64,000 nucleotides of DNA, from contig CM034236.1 of assembly GCA_019916065.1 (NCBI GenBank), positions 57,440,690-57,504,689 on the forward strand. The letters are read 5' to 3'. Positions 1 through 12,374 of the stretch are shown here, piece by piece (within the stretch, counting starts at the first letter, position 1; the number at the start of each line of letters is the position of its first letter). A program made the position numbers and the translations under genes. The DNA is from Vitellaria paradoxa (lineage: Eukaryota > Streptophyta > Magnoliopsida > Ericales > Sapotaceae). The notes under the pieces are model-generated. The model saw nothing but the letters and a program-made list of their open reading frames with translations, had not been told where the DNA came from and did no database searches.

Positions 1-429
1 ACCTAAAGTGGTTTGAACTATATGTTGGTGTGATGCAAACTGGTATGCAGAGGTAAGAGTCTTGCTCAAAGTGCAAGTTAGCACCTCGCGCAAATGCCCT
101 ATGAATACCATAATGACAAGATTCAAGTTATCTACTCAAGCTGCCTACATACCCGATGAAGAGATCAAGCCAATGTAGCTTTAAAGCTAAGTTCGCATCT
201 CGCACAGATGTGATGAGTTAATATGTATGTGTGGATGCAAGCGTGATCAAAATACCGTAGATGGCACACTAATTGGCTCTGGCATAGTGAGCCTCATAAT
301 CAGCCAGAAGAAAAATGTATGAGAAAGTGATCGATGGGGTTAATGCTCTATAAAAGATTAGTGTGAAGGAGCCTTACTCCTGATATGGGATGAAGTAGAG
401 AAAAATCCTAGCTCTGATACTAAAATAGA

Positions 430-625
430 AGTTATCACCTTGTGCACAACTTCGGAAGGAAGTTTCACTCCTAGAGTAGAAAAGACAGTTAGTGCCTTTG
501 ACGTAACTTGGAAAAGAAGCTTTGCTCTAGTGTAAAAGAATAGTTAGCGCCTTACACATAAGTGGGAAAAGGAGCCTTGCTCTAGATGATAATGGATAGT
601 TAGCACCTTGTGCATAATTGAATGT
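430..625. repeat. ~56-bp degenerate tandem repeat, about 3.5 copies
   Basis: Units begin at about 431, 488, 543 and 599, each opening with GTTA(G/T)(C/T)(A/G)CCTT-like sequence and followed by a GGAAAAGGAGCCTTGCTC-like segment. Spacing is 57, 55 and 56 bases. Looser relatives of the same motif occur at about 79 and 185. No coding potential is seen. The array probably belongs to the noncoding part of a decayed LTR retrotransposon. Confidence 0.6.
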
Positions 626-949
626 TTATTGTTTGAGGAAAGAGTTCAGCTCTAATGGGAAACTTAACTCCAAGTGTTGATCAAGTTTATGTGATATGGG
701 CTTGGAGGCTATGTGTGATGTGAGTGAGCATTTGGTATGATCAGGTATGTCATGTTAAATGTGATGACAGTTTCCTATCATGGATGACAGTTGAAGGATG
801 CATGTCAAATATGTCTAAGGGAAATCATGAGCTAGAAATCATCAGCTTAACCAATCTTAAGTCATTACTAGTCTCTAAAGCCTTACTTACTGAAATAAAT
901 GCTCTAGATTAGTAATCGTTTGATTTCTAAGTCTATGTCAACCTTGGTC

Positions 950-1440
950 GATTTGTGTTTGCATGTTTGGATGCATTCTAGCATGTCAAGGCATGTGCTG
1001 ACATGTCAAGGCACGTCAAAACATGACATATGACAGGTCATAGCATATGCTAGCGTGGTAAATGATGTTCTAGCATGTTATACCATGATATATGATGATG
1101 ATGATGATGGTGATAAGATATGTTAGTGCGATATAACATGATGATATGACATGATAACATAGTGCAACATGGTAATGACGTGGTACAGTATGGTAATGGC
1201 ATGGCATAGCATCATAATGCATCATGATATCATAGTATGACATGTTAGGGTAGCATGTGAACATGGAATAACATGGTAAGGATAACTGGCATGGTAAATA
1301 TGATGCTCGGCATGGCTTAGCATGATACTCGGATGTTATGGTTTGACATGGCATGGTAGACATGCTTTTATGGCATGACATTGTAGAATGATGTTATAGC
1401 ATGGTATGGCATGGTAGCATGATGTGGGCATGTCATATGT
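950..1440. repeat. CATG-rich low-complexity repeat
   Basis: About 490 bases are built from short degenerate words such as GCATGGTA, ACATGTCAAG and AACATGATGATG, so the palindrome CATG recurs every 10-20 bases. Open frames across it on the minus strand, rich in Met, Cys, His and Tyr, come from the repeat and are not a gene. Confidence 0.7.
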
Positions 1441-3040
1441 ATGATGTTTGAAATTTTACTAAATTATCTCAGGTAAATCTAATAAATATCATGCATTAGG
1501 TTCAGGCCAAAGTTGAGTTATGATTCGAATAGCTTTTATTGACAAACTACTTTTATTTACATAATTAAAATTATTTTATTCTAATTATGCAAATAAATTG
1601 AATTTAACAATAAAAGAAAATTTTTCTAAAGAGAAATTTTTTTCCAATGTGAGCCTTTTAGAGAGAGAATATCTAGATTGTTGGCCTTACCTTGAGACTT
1701 TTAAGTGTCGAGTGTTGAATGAAAAGAAATGAGGAGAAGAAGGTCCGATTTATAAGTTTTTTTTCTAACCCAAACAAAGCTTTTGCCAAAGCCGTATAGG
1801 CAAATTTGTCTGCCAGGGCTTACGGGCAAAAATTCTCACCTAACTTTATGAAAGAAAAATCTTGCATAGGTTCACTTTGCAAAGAATTTTGCCTGGCTTC
1901 GCAAGCGAAAAAGTTCGCCTGACAATGTAGGTAGAAGTTTCTACCCCACCTAGCAGGCAAAATGTCCTGCCAAAGGGGTGTGGCAAACCCCTTTGGCTAC
2001 TAGAAAGGGGAAATGGACCATTTGGCTTGTAGCCCCTTGCTCAAGCTATGTTCGACTAGGTCTAGGTTCTGGCATGATAGGTTTGGGCCATTTTAAGAAA
2101 TTCTGGATAGTTTTCAAGAGTTTCGAAGACCTCCTGACCACTTTTTGGAGAAAATTATATCAAATTTTAGTTCAATTTGGATTTTCTAGGATCGAGTTAG
2201 GTCTATGTGAAAACTGCTGCTCCGAAACGGGTTGAAACGGAGAGGAGGTCACCTAATTCCTTTGCCCAACCCTTAGAGGCACCATTAGAACAACTCCTTT
2301 TACTATTTTTGGGTATGAGGAATTTAAAAATACTATCGGTGTGACTCCTAGACATTTTTATAAATTTATAAAATATTAACGATTTTTTTGGTCCGAGCTC
2401 TTGAAGGACCTCCTAAGTTTTAATCTAACTAGACTTACTTATGTCATTACCTCAATAAACGTACCTTTGACATTCTTGTGCAATTTGAAAATATTCTAAC
2501 TTCATCTAAATGCTCAAATTATGTTTGGTGCACCAGTAATTTTCTTCTCATCGGTAGGAACCATTTTGAGTCGACAGGGCCCAGATGACTTTTGGAGTGG
2601 TTTTTTTGCTGTTCTGAGCCTACCTATATGTCCTTTGACATGTTTTGAGATGTTTTGTGTCTTCTTTTGTATTTTTGGCTTGATCTAGGCATTCTGGTTG
2701 ATACCGTCCTTCAACTGCATTGGCAGAGGCCATTTTTGACTTTTGAATTGAATTGACTCTTGACTTTGGACTTTGACTCTTTTGTTGATGTTGGGAGTTG
2801 TATGTTTGATGTATTGAACAAGTTTGTACAGTCTGGTGGCCATATGCCTCGATCTGAGCCTTCAACTTGGCTTATTCCTTCTTCTAGAAATGTAATCGTG
2901 ATTTTGTTGAATGTTTGCTTCTTGTTGATTTTGGCACTTTGATATATCCTATGATCAAGGAAAGTTTAATAGAGCAGCATTCAACTAAAAGTATTAAATA
3001 TTATAATGTTTAGTAAATGGGGCAAATTTTGGTGTCTACA
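1441..3040. repeat. probable LTR remnant ending in TGTCTACA
   Basis: This stretch has no credible gene. It ends at 3040 with GGCAAATTTTGGTGTCTACA. Read on the minus strand this opens TGTAGACACCAAAATTTGCC, which resembles the start of many plant gypsy LTRs. Strongly AT-rich, differently composed DNA begins immediately after 3040. No primer binding site, second LTR or target duplication was found. The orientation and the left end are unknown. Confidence 0.35.
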
Positions 3041-3084
3041 ATCATTTATTTTATTTAAAAATATTTACTTAAAATTAAAATAAA

Positions 3085-3398
3085 ATTATCTAAAAAAAAC
3101 TTTTGAATTCCAAGTGTACTTATTATCTAAAATTTTTTGAACTTTTGAATGACTTAACTTAAAAAAAGTAAATATTTTTAATTCATAAATAAAATTATCT
3201 AAAAAACTTTTAAATTCTAAGTGTATTTATTATCTAAAAACTTTTTAAACTTTTGAATGACTTATCTAACAGAATGTAAATATTTTTTAATTCAAAAAAA
3301 AATTATCTAAAAAAACTTTTGAATACTAAATATACTTCTTATCTAATTATTTTTTAAACTTTTGAATGATTAATCTAAAAAAAGATAAATATTTTTTA
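3085..3398. repeat. ~108-bp AT-rich tandem repeat, 3 copies
   Basis: Copies begin with ATTATCTAAAA at 3085, 3194 and 3302, with a further partial match at 3399. Each contains AACTTTTGAAT, a second TTATCTAA and GAACTTTTGAATGA-like sequence. The copies differ by substitutions and small indels. No coding content is seen. Confidence 0.75.
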
Positions 3399-3446
3399 AT
3401 TATCTAATTTTATTAATTTTTTATTTTTTGCCAAAAACAAAGTAAA

Positions 3447-3782
3447 GTAATTAAAATTAAAATGCAAATTTTTTAATATATCTCACTATTTTTTTTATAC
3501 TGCTAAGGTTATATGTACTTATGGAAATAATATTTTATTTTGGATTAAATTAGTCAAATAATATTCAAAAAAATAATTGAATTGAAATAGATAAGTTATT
3601 TTATTTATTTTAGTAATTAAAATTAAAATGAAAATTTTTGTATTTATCTCACTAATTTTTTTCCTTTACACGGATAAGTTTATATATACTTATGCAAATA
3701 ATATTTTATTTTGGATTAAATTATTCAAATAATATTCAAAAAATAATTGAATTAAAATAAATAAGTTATTTTATTTATTTTT
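3447..3782. repeat. ~166-bp AT-rich tandem duplication
   Basis: Two adjacent copies start with GTAATTAAAATTAAAATG at 3447 and 3613. Both carry TTTATCTCACTA-like sequence, a TACTTATG segment, AATAATATTTTATTTTGG and a TTATTTTATTTATTTT tail. The array follows the 108-bp array directly. Confidence 0.75.
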
Positions 3783-4790
3783 GGATAAATGTGTAATCTT
3801 ATTGATATGAAATTGAAATTTTTATAACTTATCACATATATAATTTTATCAGTGTGAAAAGGAGAAAAATTGAATATTTGTAAAATAATTTTAAGCAATT
3901 TTAAACTCTTACTTAATAATTTTTTACGCTCAAGAATCATTTATCCAATGGACGCTTTTAACTTTAAGGAATACATTTGCTCCGTAAACAAGTTTCCGCA
4001 AAGAACCTTCTGTTTTGGTAAAAAAGTTTTATAAAGTGTCCTAATATTGTATATATTATCTTTAATTTACTTACTTGAGCCAAATTCTCCTTTTAGCATC
4101 CGCCTAGTCACCACAAACACATGAACGAGGGAAATTAGGTTACAAGAATCTTTAATTTGCTTGAGTCAAATTCTTCTTTTGGCATCCACCTAGTCACTTT
4201 ACAAGAGGCTTTTAGCGAGTAACAACCTAGCGATTTGGTAAAAGTGTCAATGATAGGAGTATTAGAGACCACATGAGACATTTTTCCGTAATAATTCAAA
4301 TTTCTGTATATATTTTTACATTGTATTTTTGGGTTATATGTATCATTTACAGGGTTGTTTGAGCTGTGATTGGGTTAGTTTTTTTTATCGTGGTTGAGTT
4401 CTAACTTAACAGCATCGCACTTTTTGTACGTTTGGGTGGTTGTGTGCATAGACAGGAGTATCTTGTGCACCCAGAGTGGTCTGTGGCATGTGGTGCGCAA
4501 GCGAAGGGCTTCCTCGTGCGCATGGGCTAGGTTGGTCTGACATGCTCATGCAAAGTGCCTTTTACTGCATGATTACACTCTAAAAGTGTAATTATTTACT
4601 AATTATATAGTGTTAGTCAATAGTTTATTTCAATTATACTACTTAAGAAATTTTGAACAAAGCCTTGAGTTGTTGAACCAAAAAATGAAAGAATTAACTA
4701 GTCAAATTTTTATTTAAAATTAGAGACTATAGGACTATCTTGTGGACGTAATGTGTCTATGGGATTTTTTTTTGTGTCCCGGGGGGGGGG
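3783..4790. other. intergenic AT-rich sequence, no gene seen
   Basis: No recognisable protein or repeat family was found. A roughly 45-base phrase (TTTAATTTRCTT ... CCTAGTCAC) occurs twice, near 4060-4115 and 4150-4197, as a diverged local duplication. A run of about 13 G's at 4780-4792 leads into the resistance-gene remnant. Confidence 0.5.
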
Positions 4791-4794
4791 GGGG

Positions 4795-5875
4795 AGGGGT
4801 GGGAGGGGAATTGTTGGAAAGTCAACCGTCATGATCCATATCAATGATCAACTCAATGAAGCTCAAATTTTTGACAGTGTCATATGAGTGACTGCGTCAA
4901 TAACTTTCTCAACTTGGGAAAAATGCAGAAAGACATTGCTAAAGCAGAAGAGTTGGACCTCTCCGATGATGAAAATGTGATTCGGAGATAAACCATAATG
5001 TTGGAATACTCAAATGAAGAAATTCATCCTCATCTTGGATGACAAGTGGTCTAAATTTTCCTTGGAAGAGGTTGGCATTCCAAGCCAAATAAAGAGAATG
5101 GTTGCAAGTTAGTTGTCATTACTTGGCTAATGGACATTTGCCATTTGCCGTGGCATGGAGACTCAACGGTAAATCAAGGTGGGGCTCTTAATCTGAGGAG
5201 AAGGAATCTTGGGATTTGTTAATGGATAAAGCAGGCGATATTACTCCTGCAGAATTAGAATCTATGGCAAAGATATATATAGGGCTCGTTTGGAGCCACA
5301 AAAAAAATCAAAAAACTTCAAAAAACTTCAAAATTTTTCAAATCCCTCCAATCACATTTTGTCACTTATCATTTTTACATCACATCAATCCCATCCATTG
5401 ATTTTTTTTAGTTTTTTTTGGGACTCCAAACGCACCCATAGTATCGCTAAATTGTGGACGTTTTCCATCGGCAATTATTACCGTAGGACAAGCTATGAGA
5501 AGTGCTGACAATTTAAGCATCTAGAAAAATGCATCAGAAGAGTCGGAAAGCTCAAGGGAAGAAATTGAAGGCATGGAAGAAGATGTCTTTGCACGTTTGA
5601 AGGACAGAACCCCGACGACTACAAGATTGATGTTGAGGATATTATGGAGTATTGGATGGCGGAAGGATTGATTGATGAAGGAGGAAACAGGGAAAATGAA
5701 ATCAACAAGGGCCATGCAATTCTTAATGACCTCAAAGATTCTTGCCTATTAGAGAGAGTGTCGAAACAGGGTGAGTAAAAATGCATGATTTGGTGAGGGA
5801 TTTGGCAATCAGGATCATTACTTGCCAACCCTGATTAATCAAAAGTGTTGGTGAATTGGAGCTTGCAGCTTGAAT
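4795..5875 (+). pseudogene. CC-NB-ARC-LRR disease-resistance gene remnant
   Basis: Translated in several frames, this is the nucleotide-binding core of an RPS2/RPS5-like immune receptor, a cytoplasmic ATPase switch. In order I see a damaged P-loop (GRGIVGKST, near 4800-4830), an RNBS-A-like FDSVIWVTAS (near 4880), kinase-2 LILDDKW (5030-5050, where the family has LILDD-x-W), RNBS-B GCKLVVIT (near 5100) and a GLP-type region broken by a MITE at 5282. After the MITE come VGQAMRSA, EEIEGMEEDVFARLK, the FPEDYKIDVEDIMEYWMAEGLIDE block (5600-5680) and MHDLVRDLAIRI (5780-5820). The frame changes repeatedly and a TAA lies just before MHDLV. No coiled coil or LRR could be followed on either side, so this is a dead fragment of roughly 330 codons. 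The family assignment is secure; the subfamily is inferred. Confidence 0.85.
5282..5437. mobile_element. 156-bp Tourist/PIF-like MITE inside the NB-ARC remnant
   Basis: The left end GGGCTCGTTTGGAGCC and the reverse complement of the right end, GGGTGCGTTTGGAGTCCC, form imperfect terminal inverted repeats. The flanks read ATA on both sides (5279-5281 and 5438-5440), a 3-bp target duplication as in PIF/Harbinger elements, although TTA is the usual target. Resistance-gene homology stops at the left edge and resumes past the right edge, which confirms a discrete insertion. It has no coding capacity. Confidence 0.8.
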
Positions 5876-6459
5876 GTCTCCATTTTTTGAGCAAGGATGG
5901 TATTCTCAAACCATTGATAGAAAGATTTTTTGCCTGCCTGTAATACATTCACGTTTGTTGGGTCAAATTTGCTCTATTTTAGGAGGAGAGGGAGAGGGAC
6001 AGAAAGGACTTCTACATGTACTTTTGTCTGATCTAATATGTATATTTTCGTATTTGTATAACTAGAGGAGAGGTAAGAAACTCATTTAGTCCTTGGCTCT
6101 TATTCAGACTTGCAACAAGCATCATTTCATGCTTACACACACGACAATGTGCGGAAAAAAAGGACTCACCACAACTGCGTCGATAATTAATTGGTCTGCT
6201 CTGCAACCTCTGGGATTCAAACCAGACCTGAACCTCCTATCAGATCTCCCCACCAAAACTTTGCTGTCCTGTCTACAGCAATACCAAGGCCTAAATCCAT
6301 TAGCGCCCAAATGGCCCTACAACAGAAGCTAATTCATGAAATCAATCAAGCCAACGTCTGCAAAATTTAGAGACAAATTGCAGCAACCCTGACATAGATG
6401 AACTTCAATTTTCTGGAATCAATTGAATTGGCTCCACTGCTCTTTTCCTTGGAAAACCA
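5876..6459. other. region with no recognised gene
   Basis: Short open frames exist here (for example 6093-6332) but none matches a family I recognise. The last bases, up to AACCA at 6455-6459, are the left target site of Copia element A. The sequence continues after that element at 13442. Confidence 0.4.
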
Positions 6460-6914
6460 TGTTAGAATATTATTGGGCTTCCATTAATTATTTGGTGAAG
6501 ACTAAATATAATACAGTTATAATGAGACAATTATTTGGGCTTTATTTGTTATGATCCAATTTAGTGTTAAGCCCACACACACCTAATTAATAAGATATAG
6601 TTGGACGGCTTAGTATAGGCCATTGAGTCTAATAGTAGTCCGTAATAGGAGGGTCTTATTAGAATCTATAAATATAACATATTGGCTAGGTCCTCACTCC
6701 ACTCTTAATATTGAAAACCCTAGTGTTTTTGGCTGTCCCATTAAGAGCCGTCATTGTGAATAAGAAAAGGAGTGAAAATCCTAGCCATCCGCTGCAAATC
6801 TTGTGCTCATCATTCATACCAAACGATTCAGATGGCAACGATGAATACAGGTATGAATTCTATCATTTGATTTTAGTGTTCTAATATTCATATGTAAATT
6901 TTAAGTTTATTATA
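6460..6914 (+). repeat. Copia A 5' LTR
   Basis: The 455-bp LTR starts TGTTAGAATATTATTGGG and ends TTTATTATA, where the 3' copy has the canonical TTACA. It provides the promoter and transcription start of the element. Its partner is 12983-13436. Confidence 0.96.
6667..6674 (+). promoter_or_regulatory. putative TATA box in Copia A 5' LTR
   Basis: TATAAATA lies about 207 bases into the LTR and is conserved in the 3' LTR at 13190-13197. The position suits a U3/R boundary downstream. No transcript evidence is available. Confidence 0.55.
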
Positions 6915-6916
6915 TG

Positions 6917-6928
6917 TGGTATCAGAGC
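6917..6928 (+). other. Copia A primer binding site (tRNA-iMet)
   Basis: TGGTATCAGAGC, two bases after the 5' LTR, is complementary to the 3' end of plant initiator methionine tRNA, the usual copia primer. Confidence 0.93.
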
Positions 6929-8265
6929 CAAATACATATGGATTTAGAACCTTTGTGATTTAGTTTTTCTAAATATTTGATTTCAGTTATTCAATCTGGT
7001 TATTGTTTTACTCTATTTTGCGCTCGATCTAGTTTTGTGCAAAAGTTGAATGAAATAAATTTTTTCTGTTTGATACTTGGATCGTTTCCGCTGATATGAA
7101 CTCTGTTAATCTATGTTCCGATGTTAAAACGTATTCCTCTTGATCTTGTTCTAGCAGTAAAGGTACTGCAAGTACATGCGTTAATTTAATAAAAAAAAGG
7201 GTTGCTGTGCAGACGAAAACCGCGACTGCCACAAATATCTCCTGGGTAGATCTTAGATTCAGACTTTTTCCAAATTGCAAAGGCGGTGAGAATTCTGATC
7301 ACCACTTGACTCTTTATTTAAAATATATATATATATATATATTAATTTTAAGGTCCATACAAGACTAGTAGTCACGGTGGGTTTAACGAATTATTTTTGG
7401 TAATTCATTTAACAAATCTATATCACCGTTTTCGGTGAGAACTTGAATTCCAAGTATGTGATTTCCTGTGAACTTTTACCGAGAGTACGAATATATATAT
7501 ATATATATTGATTATTTATAAAATATATATATTTAATATGTATGTTATTAAATATGTTTTAAGAAGTTCTGTGAACTTTCAGAGTGTACGAGTACATATA
7601 TATACATATATATATATGGACTATTTATATAATATACATATATTTAATGTGTATATTTTAATTAAATATTTATATTTAAATATTAAAATAATTCAATAAA
7701 ATAGAATGCAACTGATATTATATTAAAAATTGGTGTGTGCCTATGTGTATATAAAACACACCAATTGTGATGATTACATAAGTGCATATGTGTTTAATGC
7801 ACAGTTGTGCGTTGAGCAATTTAAAATATATATATATTTAAAAATCCCAATTTGAGTAAATTAATTTTATGAATTGTTATGGATGGTTACCACCAAAGTG
7901 GTCTATTTATGATAATTTATAAAATTTTCTCATATTTTGTGCAATTAGGATATCTCAAAATTACTATATCCAATTACCTGCTCAAAGGGGATAATTGTAT
8001 ATTTTAATTTTGAGAGCTTTGTGAAGTATTGAGTAGAGGTACACTAGTGTAGAAAATTTATCTCCCAAAGGAGTTAAAGTTTCTAACATTTGTGTATTCT
8101 CATTGTTTAGCTTCACTTAAAGAGATCCTAATACATGTTTGCAAATCTGCCCAAAGGGGGATTGTAAGTGATGTGCTGGATTCTCATGAGAATTAAATCA
8201 TATTTTATTTTGAGCATAATTTTATTGCCCAACTTTATTAATTAGTTGCATTCTTATTGTGTTTT
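6929..8265 (+). other. Copia A 5' leader with TA microsatellites
   Basis: This 1.3-kb untranslated leader has no gene. It carries (TA)n runs at about 7322-7342 and 7492-7510 and TA-rich sequence to about 7700. Short CCCAAAGG-type words recur near 7985, 8070 and 8150, and similar ones occur in the leader of Copia B. The leader ends with TTTTGCAG just before gag homology begins, which looks like a splice acceptor. Confidence 0.55.
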
Positions 8266-11200
8266 GCAGTTAGCATTGGTGTGAATAGCAATACTACTAC
8301 TATTGAAATTTTGAATGGTTCTAACTTTAAAAAATAGAAGCAAGATATTGATTTTGCTTTGGGAATTGCTGATATTGATTTGGCATTGCGTGAGAATGAG
8401 CCACTTGCACCCACAACTGAGAGTTCTGTTGAACAAAAGAAGTATTATGCTAGATGGGAAAAATCCAACCGTTTGAGTTTGATTGCCATGAAACGTTCTA
8501 TATCTGGCACCTTCTTAGTGGTTTGCCTGACACTAAGAATGCTAAAGAATTTTTTACTGCTGTGGGTAATATGTACCAAGTCTCTAATAATGCTGAGGCT
8601 GGAAGTCTAATGAGTGAATTAACGGATATTAAGTACAATAATGTGGGTAGGGTTAGAGAGTATATCCTCAAAATGGTCCATATACAATCCAAACTGAAAA
8701 ACTTTCAGATCACCCTTCCTGACAAGTTCATTGTTAGCCATGCCCTCAATTCTTTACCTACTGAATTTAGCCATATCAAAATTGCCTACAACACCCATGA
8801 TGGAACCTGGTCCCTTAATGACCTTATCACCAAATGTGTTGCTGAGGAAGATAAAGTTAAAAAGGAGCAAGGTGAGAGTGTTTTCCTTGTATCCAAACAT
8901 AAACCCAATTTCCATAAGAAACAAGAAAACCAGAAGAAACCTAATCCTCATACTCGTAAGGGGGTTCAGGATCCCAAAAGGCATAGTACAGGTCAGACAC
9001 ATAATGTGGGAGGTCCTAAGGCTGCCATTAGGAAAGATGTCAAGTGTTTCTTTTGCAATAAAGTGGGTCATAAAAGAAGCGAGTGCACAAAGTTTACTGC
9101 TTGGTTAGAGAAAAAGAAGAAAGAAAATGGTAATCCACTAGCCCTTGTTTGTTTTGAAACTAATTTAGCTAATGTTCCTATTAATTCTTGGTGGCTTGAC
9201 AGTGGGTTTACCATTCATGTTGCTATTACCTTGTAGGGGTTCCAAAACAAACGGAAACCAAATGAATCAAAGGCCAAGCTAAAAGTAGGGAATAATGTTG
9301 AAGTTGATGTTGAGTGCATAGGAGTTGTCTGCTTAAATTTAGAAACTGATTTTCAGCTTATTTTGGAGAATACTTTTTATGTACCGACTTTTAGAAGAAA
9401 TTTGATTTCTATTTCTTTATTAGACAAAATGGGATATTCTTTTAGTTTTGGAAATAAAAAAGTTGAACTGTTTTTAAATTCTCAACTTCTTGGTCATAGT
9501 ATTTTGAATGATGATTTATATCAAATGTGTTTGGCCTCTAATAGTGTGTATGCTTCTTTGAGTACTGAAAATGTAGTACCCAAGAGACCATTAATCAAAG
9601 AAAAGTCTTCAATTTTGTGGCATAAGCGTTTAGGTCACATATCTAGAGAAAGGATAGATAGATTAATTAAAAATAACATTCTTCCCTCTCTTGATTTTGG
9701 AGATATGGAGACTTGTGTTGATTGCATTAGGGGTAAGCTAACCAAAGTTAAAAATTAAGGTGCAACTCGCAGTTCAGATCTTTTAGAAATCATTCACACT
9801 GACATCAGTGGACCATGTTCTCCCTCATTATGTAGTAATAAATATTTTATTACTTTTATTGATGACTTTTCTCGTTATGGCTACATTTATTTGATAAAGG
9901 AAAAATCAAAAGCTTTTGAAAAATTTAAAATTTTTAAGACTGAGGTTGAAAAACAATTGGGAAAAGTTATCAAAATTGTGAGATCTGACCGCGGGGGTGA
10001 ATATTATGGCAAACATGGTGATATTGGGCAACATATGGGGCCGTTTGCCAAATATTTACAAGAGTGTGGGATTATTGCCCAATATACTATGCTTGAGAGT
10101 CCTGAACAAAATGGTGTTGCTGAGAGGCATAACCGTACTCTCAAAGACATGATGAGGAGTATAATGAGCCGTTCTAACCTACCTACTTTCCTTTGGGGTG
10201 AAGCAATCAAAACCGCCATATATATCCTTAACCGAGTTCCTAGTAAATCTATCCCCAAAACACCTTTTGAATTATGGACCAATAGGAAACCCAGTTTGAA
10301 TCATTTTCGAGTATGGGATTGTCCAGCTGAGGTGAGGATTTATAACCCTTTTGAGAAAACCACTGATCCTAGATCAACCCGTTGTTTCTTCATTGGCTAT
10401 CCACAACGATCTAAGGGATATAGGTTCTATTGCCCCACACGCAGTACTAGAATTGTTGAGTCTATGACAGCAAAGTTTCTTAAATATGATGTTGCCGATG
10501 CTGTTGATGTTGCATGTGATCAATCTGCTGATGTGGGTCAGGAGAAAGAAATTGTGACTATTCCTTTACCTGTAATACATGAAACCGCACTCCCTGCACC
10601 TACACCTACACTTATTGAGGAAATTGTTCCTCAACAAGATGTGACTACAGTACCAAATGATGAGGTTAATCAACCTCAAGAACTACCAATAGAAGTGCCA
10701 TTGAGAAGATCTGTTAGACAGAGGCGTTTTGCTATCTCTGATGATTATGTAGTTTTTCTTAGGGAGACTGGTTATGATTATGATGATATTGTTGAACCAG
10801 TGACATACACTGACGCTATAACTAGTTTACAGGCTAGTATGTGGTTGGGTGCTATGAATAAAGAGATGCAATCTATGGCTAATAATGGAGTATGGGATCT
10901 TATAGAACCTCCTGAAGGTTGTAAGCCTGTTGGTTGTAAGTGGGTTTTTAAAACCAAAAGGGATTCTTGAGGAAAGATTGAGCGATTCAAGGCAAGGTTA
11001 GTAGCTAAGGGTTTCACTCAGAAAGAAGGTATTGATTATAGTGAGACATTTTCACCTGTGTCAACTAAAGACTCTTTGCGAATTATTATGGCTTTGGTAG
11101 CTCATTATGATTTAGAGTTACACCAAATGGATGTGAAGACGGCATTTTTAAATGGTGTTTTAGATGAGAAAGTATTTGTGGTACAGCCTGAAGGTTTTAT

Positions 11201-12374
11201 TGAAAGCGGCAAGGAACATCTTGTATGTAGGTTAAAAAAGTGTATTTATGGTCTTAAACAAGCATCTCGCCAATGGTACTTGAAGTTTGATTAAATAATT
11301 ACTTCTCTGGGTTTTATTAAGAATAAGATAGACCAATGCCTTTATGTTAAGGTCAATGGGAGTAGATTCATCTTTCTTGTTTTATATATTGATGATATTT
11401 TGTTAGCTAGTAGTGATTTGGGCTTGTTGTATGAGACTAAGGAGCTATTGTCTAAGAATTTTGATATGAATGATCTTGGAGAGGCTTCATTTGTTTTAGG
11501 CATTGAAATTCAACGAGATAGATCTCGTGGGTTGTTGGGACTTTCTCAAATAGCCTATTTTGATCGAGTGTTGAAGAGGTTCAATATGCAAAATTGTAGA
11601 CCTGGAGAAGTACCCATTGTGAAAGGTGATAAACTCAGTAAGAAACAGTGCCCTAAGAATGATGTTGAGAAAGAGAATATGATGAATGTGCCCTATTCTA
11701 GCGTTGTTGGTAGTCTAATGTATGCTCAGGTTTGTACAAGACCAAATATTTCATATGCTGAGTGTTCTGGGTAGGTTCCTTTCTAATCCAGGACATGATC
11801 ACTGGGTGGCTGCTAAGAAGGTTTTGAGATATTTACAGCGAACCAAAAATTACATGCTGACATATAGAAGAGTTGAGCATCTTAATATAGTTGGCTACTA
11901 GATTCAGATTTTACTGGTTGCCCAGATGATCTGAGATCTACATCTGGTTATATTTTTATGATGGCTGGAGGAGCAATCTTATGGAAAAGTGTTAAGCAGA
12001 CTCTAACAGCTTCATCTACTATGCACACAGAGTTTGTAGCATGCTATGGGGCAGTAACACATGCTGTTTGGTTGACTAATTTTATTTTAGGGTTCATGAT
12101 GATAAAATCTATTCCAAGACCTTTGAAAATATATTGTGATAATAGTGCTGCTGTATTCTTTTCTAAGAATAACAAAAGCTCTGGTGGATTAAAGCATGTT
12201 GAGATAAAGTATCTTACTATTAGAGATCACATGAAGAATGGAGATGTTATGATTGAGCATATCAATACAGAGGCCATGATAGCCGATCCATTAACCAAGG
12301 GATTGAGACCTGTCATTTTTAATAAGCATGTTCATGATATGGGTGTTCTAGAATCTTTTGATGTACTTGGTTAG
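8266..12374 (+). pseudogene. Copia A gag-pol polyprotein, inactivated
   Basis: The product would package RNA, then cleave, reverse transcribe and integrate the element. Gag starts near 8266 without an ATG, has an in-frame TAG at about 8335 and a frameshift near 8503. The zinc knuckle CFFCNKVGHKRSEC (CX2CX4HX4C) is at 9045-9086. The protease active site is WWLDSGFT, where the family has DSGAT. Stops follow at 9234 and 9756. The integrase zinc region (LWHKRLGH ... CVDC) is at 9615-9730, and the DDE core includes HTDISGP, SDRGGEYYG and EQNGVAERHN. Reverse transcriptase runs from about 10860, with stops at 10967 and 11292 and the active site YIDD (usually YVDD) near 11390. RNase H (11958-12374) includes YCDNSAAV and the terminal ADPLTKGL block. 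Frameshifts near 11757 and 11897 are local and restore the frame. Apart from the lesions, one frame runs from about 8503 to the end. Confidence 0.93.

Noticed and set aside
1070..1381. Cys/His/Tyr-rich 103-codon frame resembling a cysteine-rich peptide
   Set aside because: It arises from the CATG repeat, begins and ends inside it, and has no signal peptide or gene structure.
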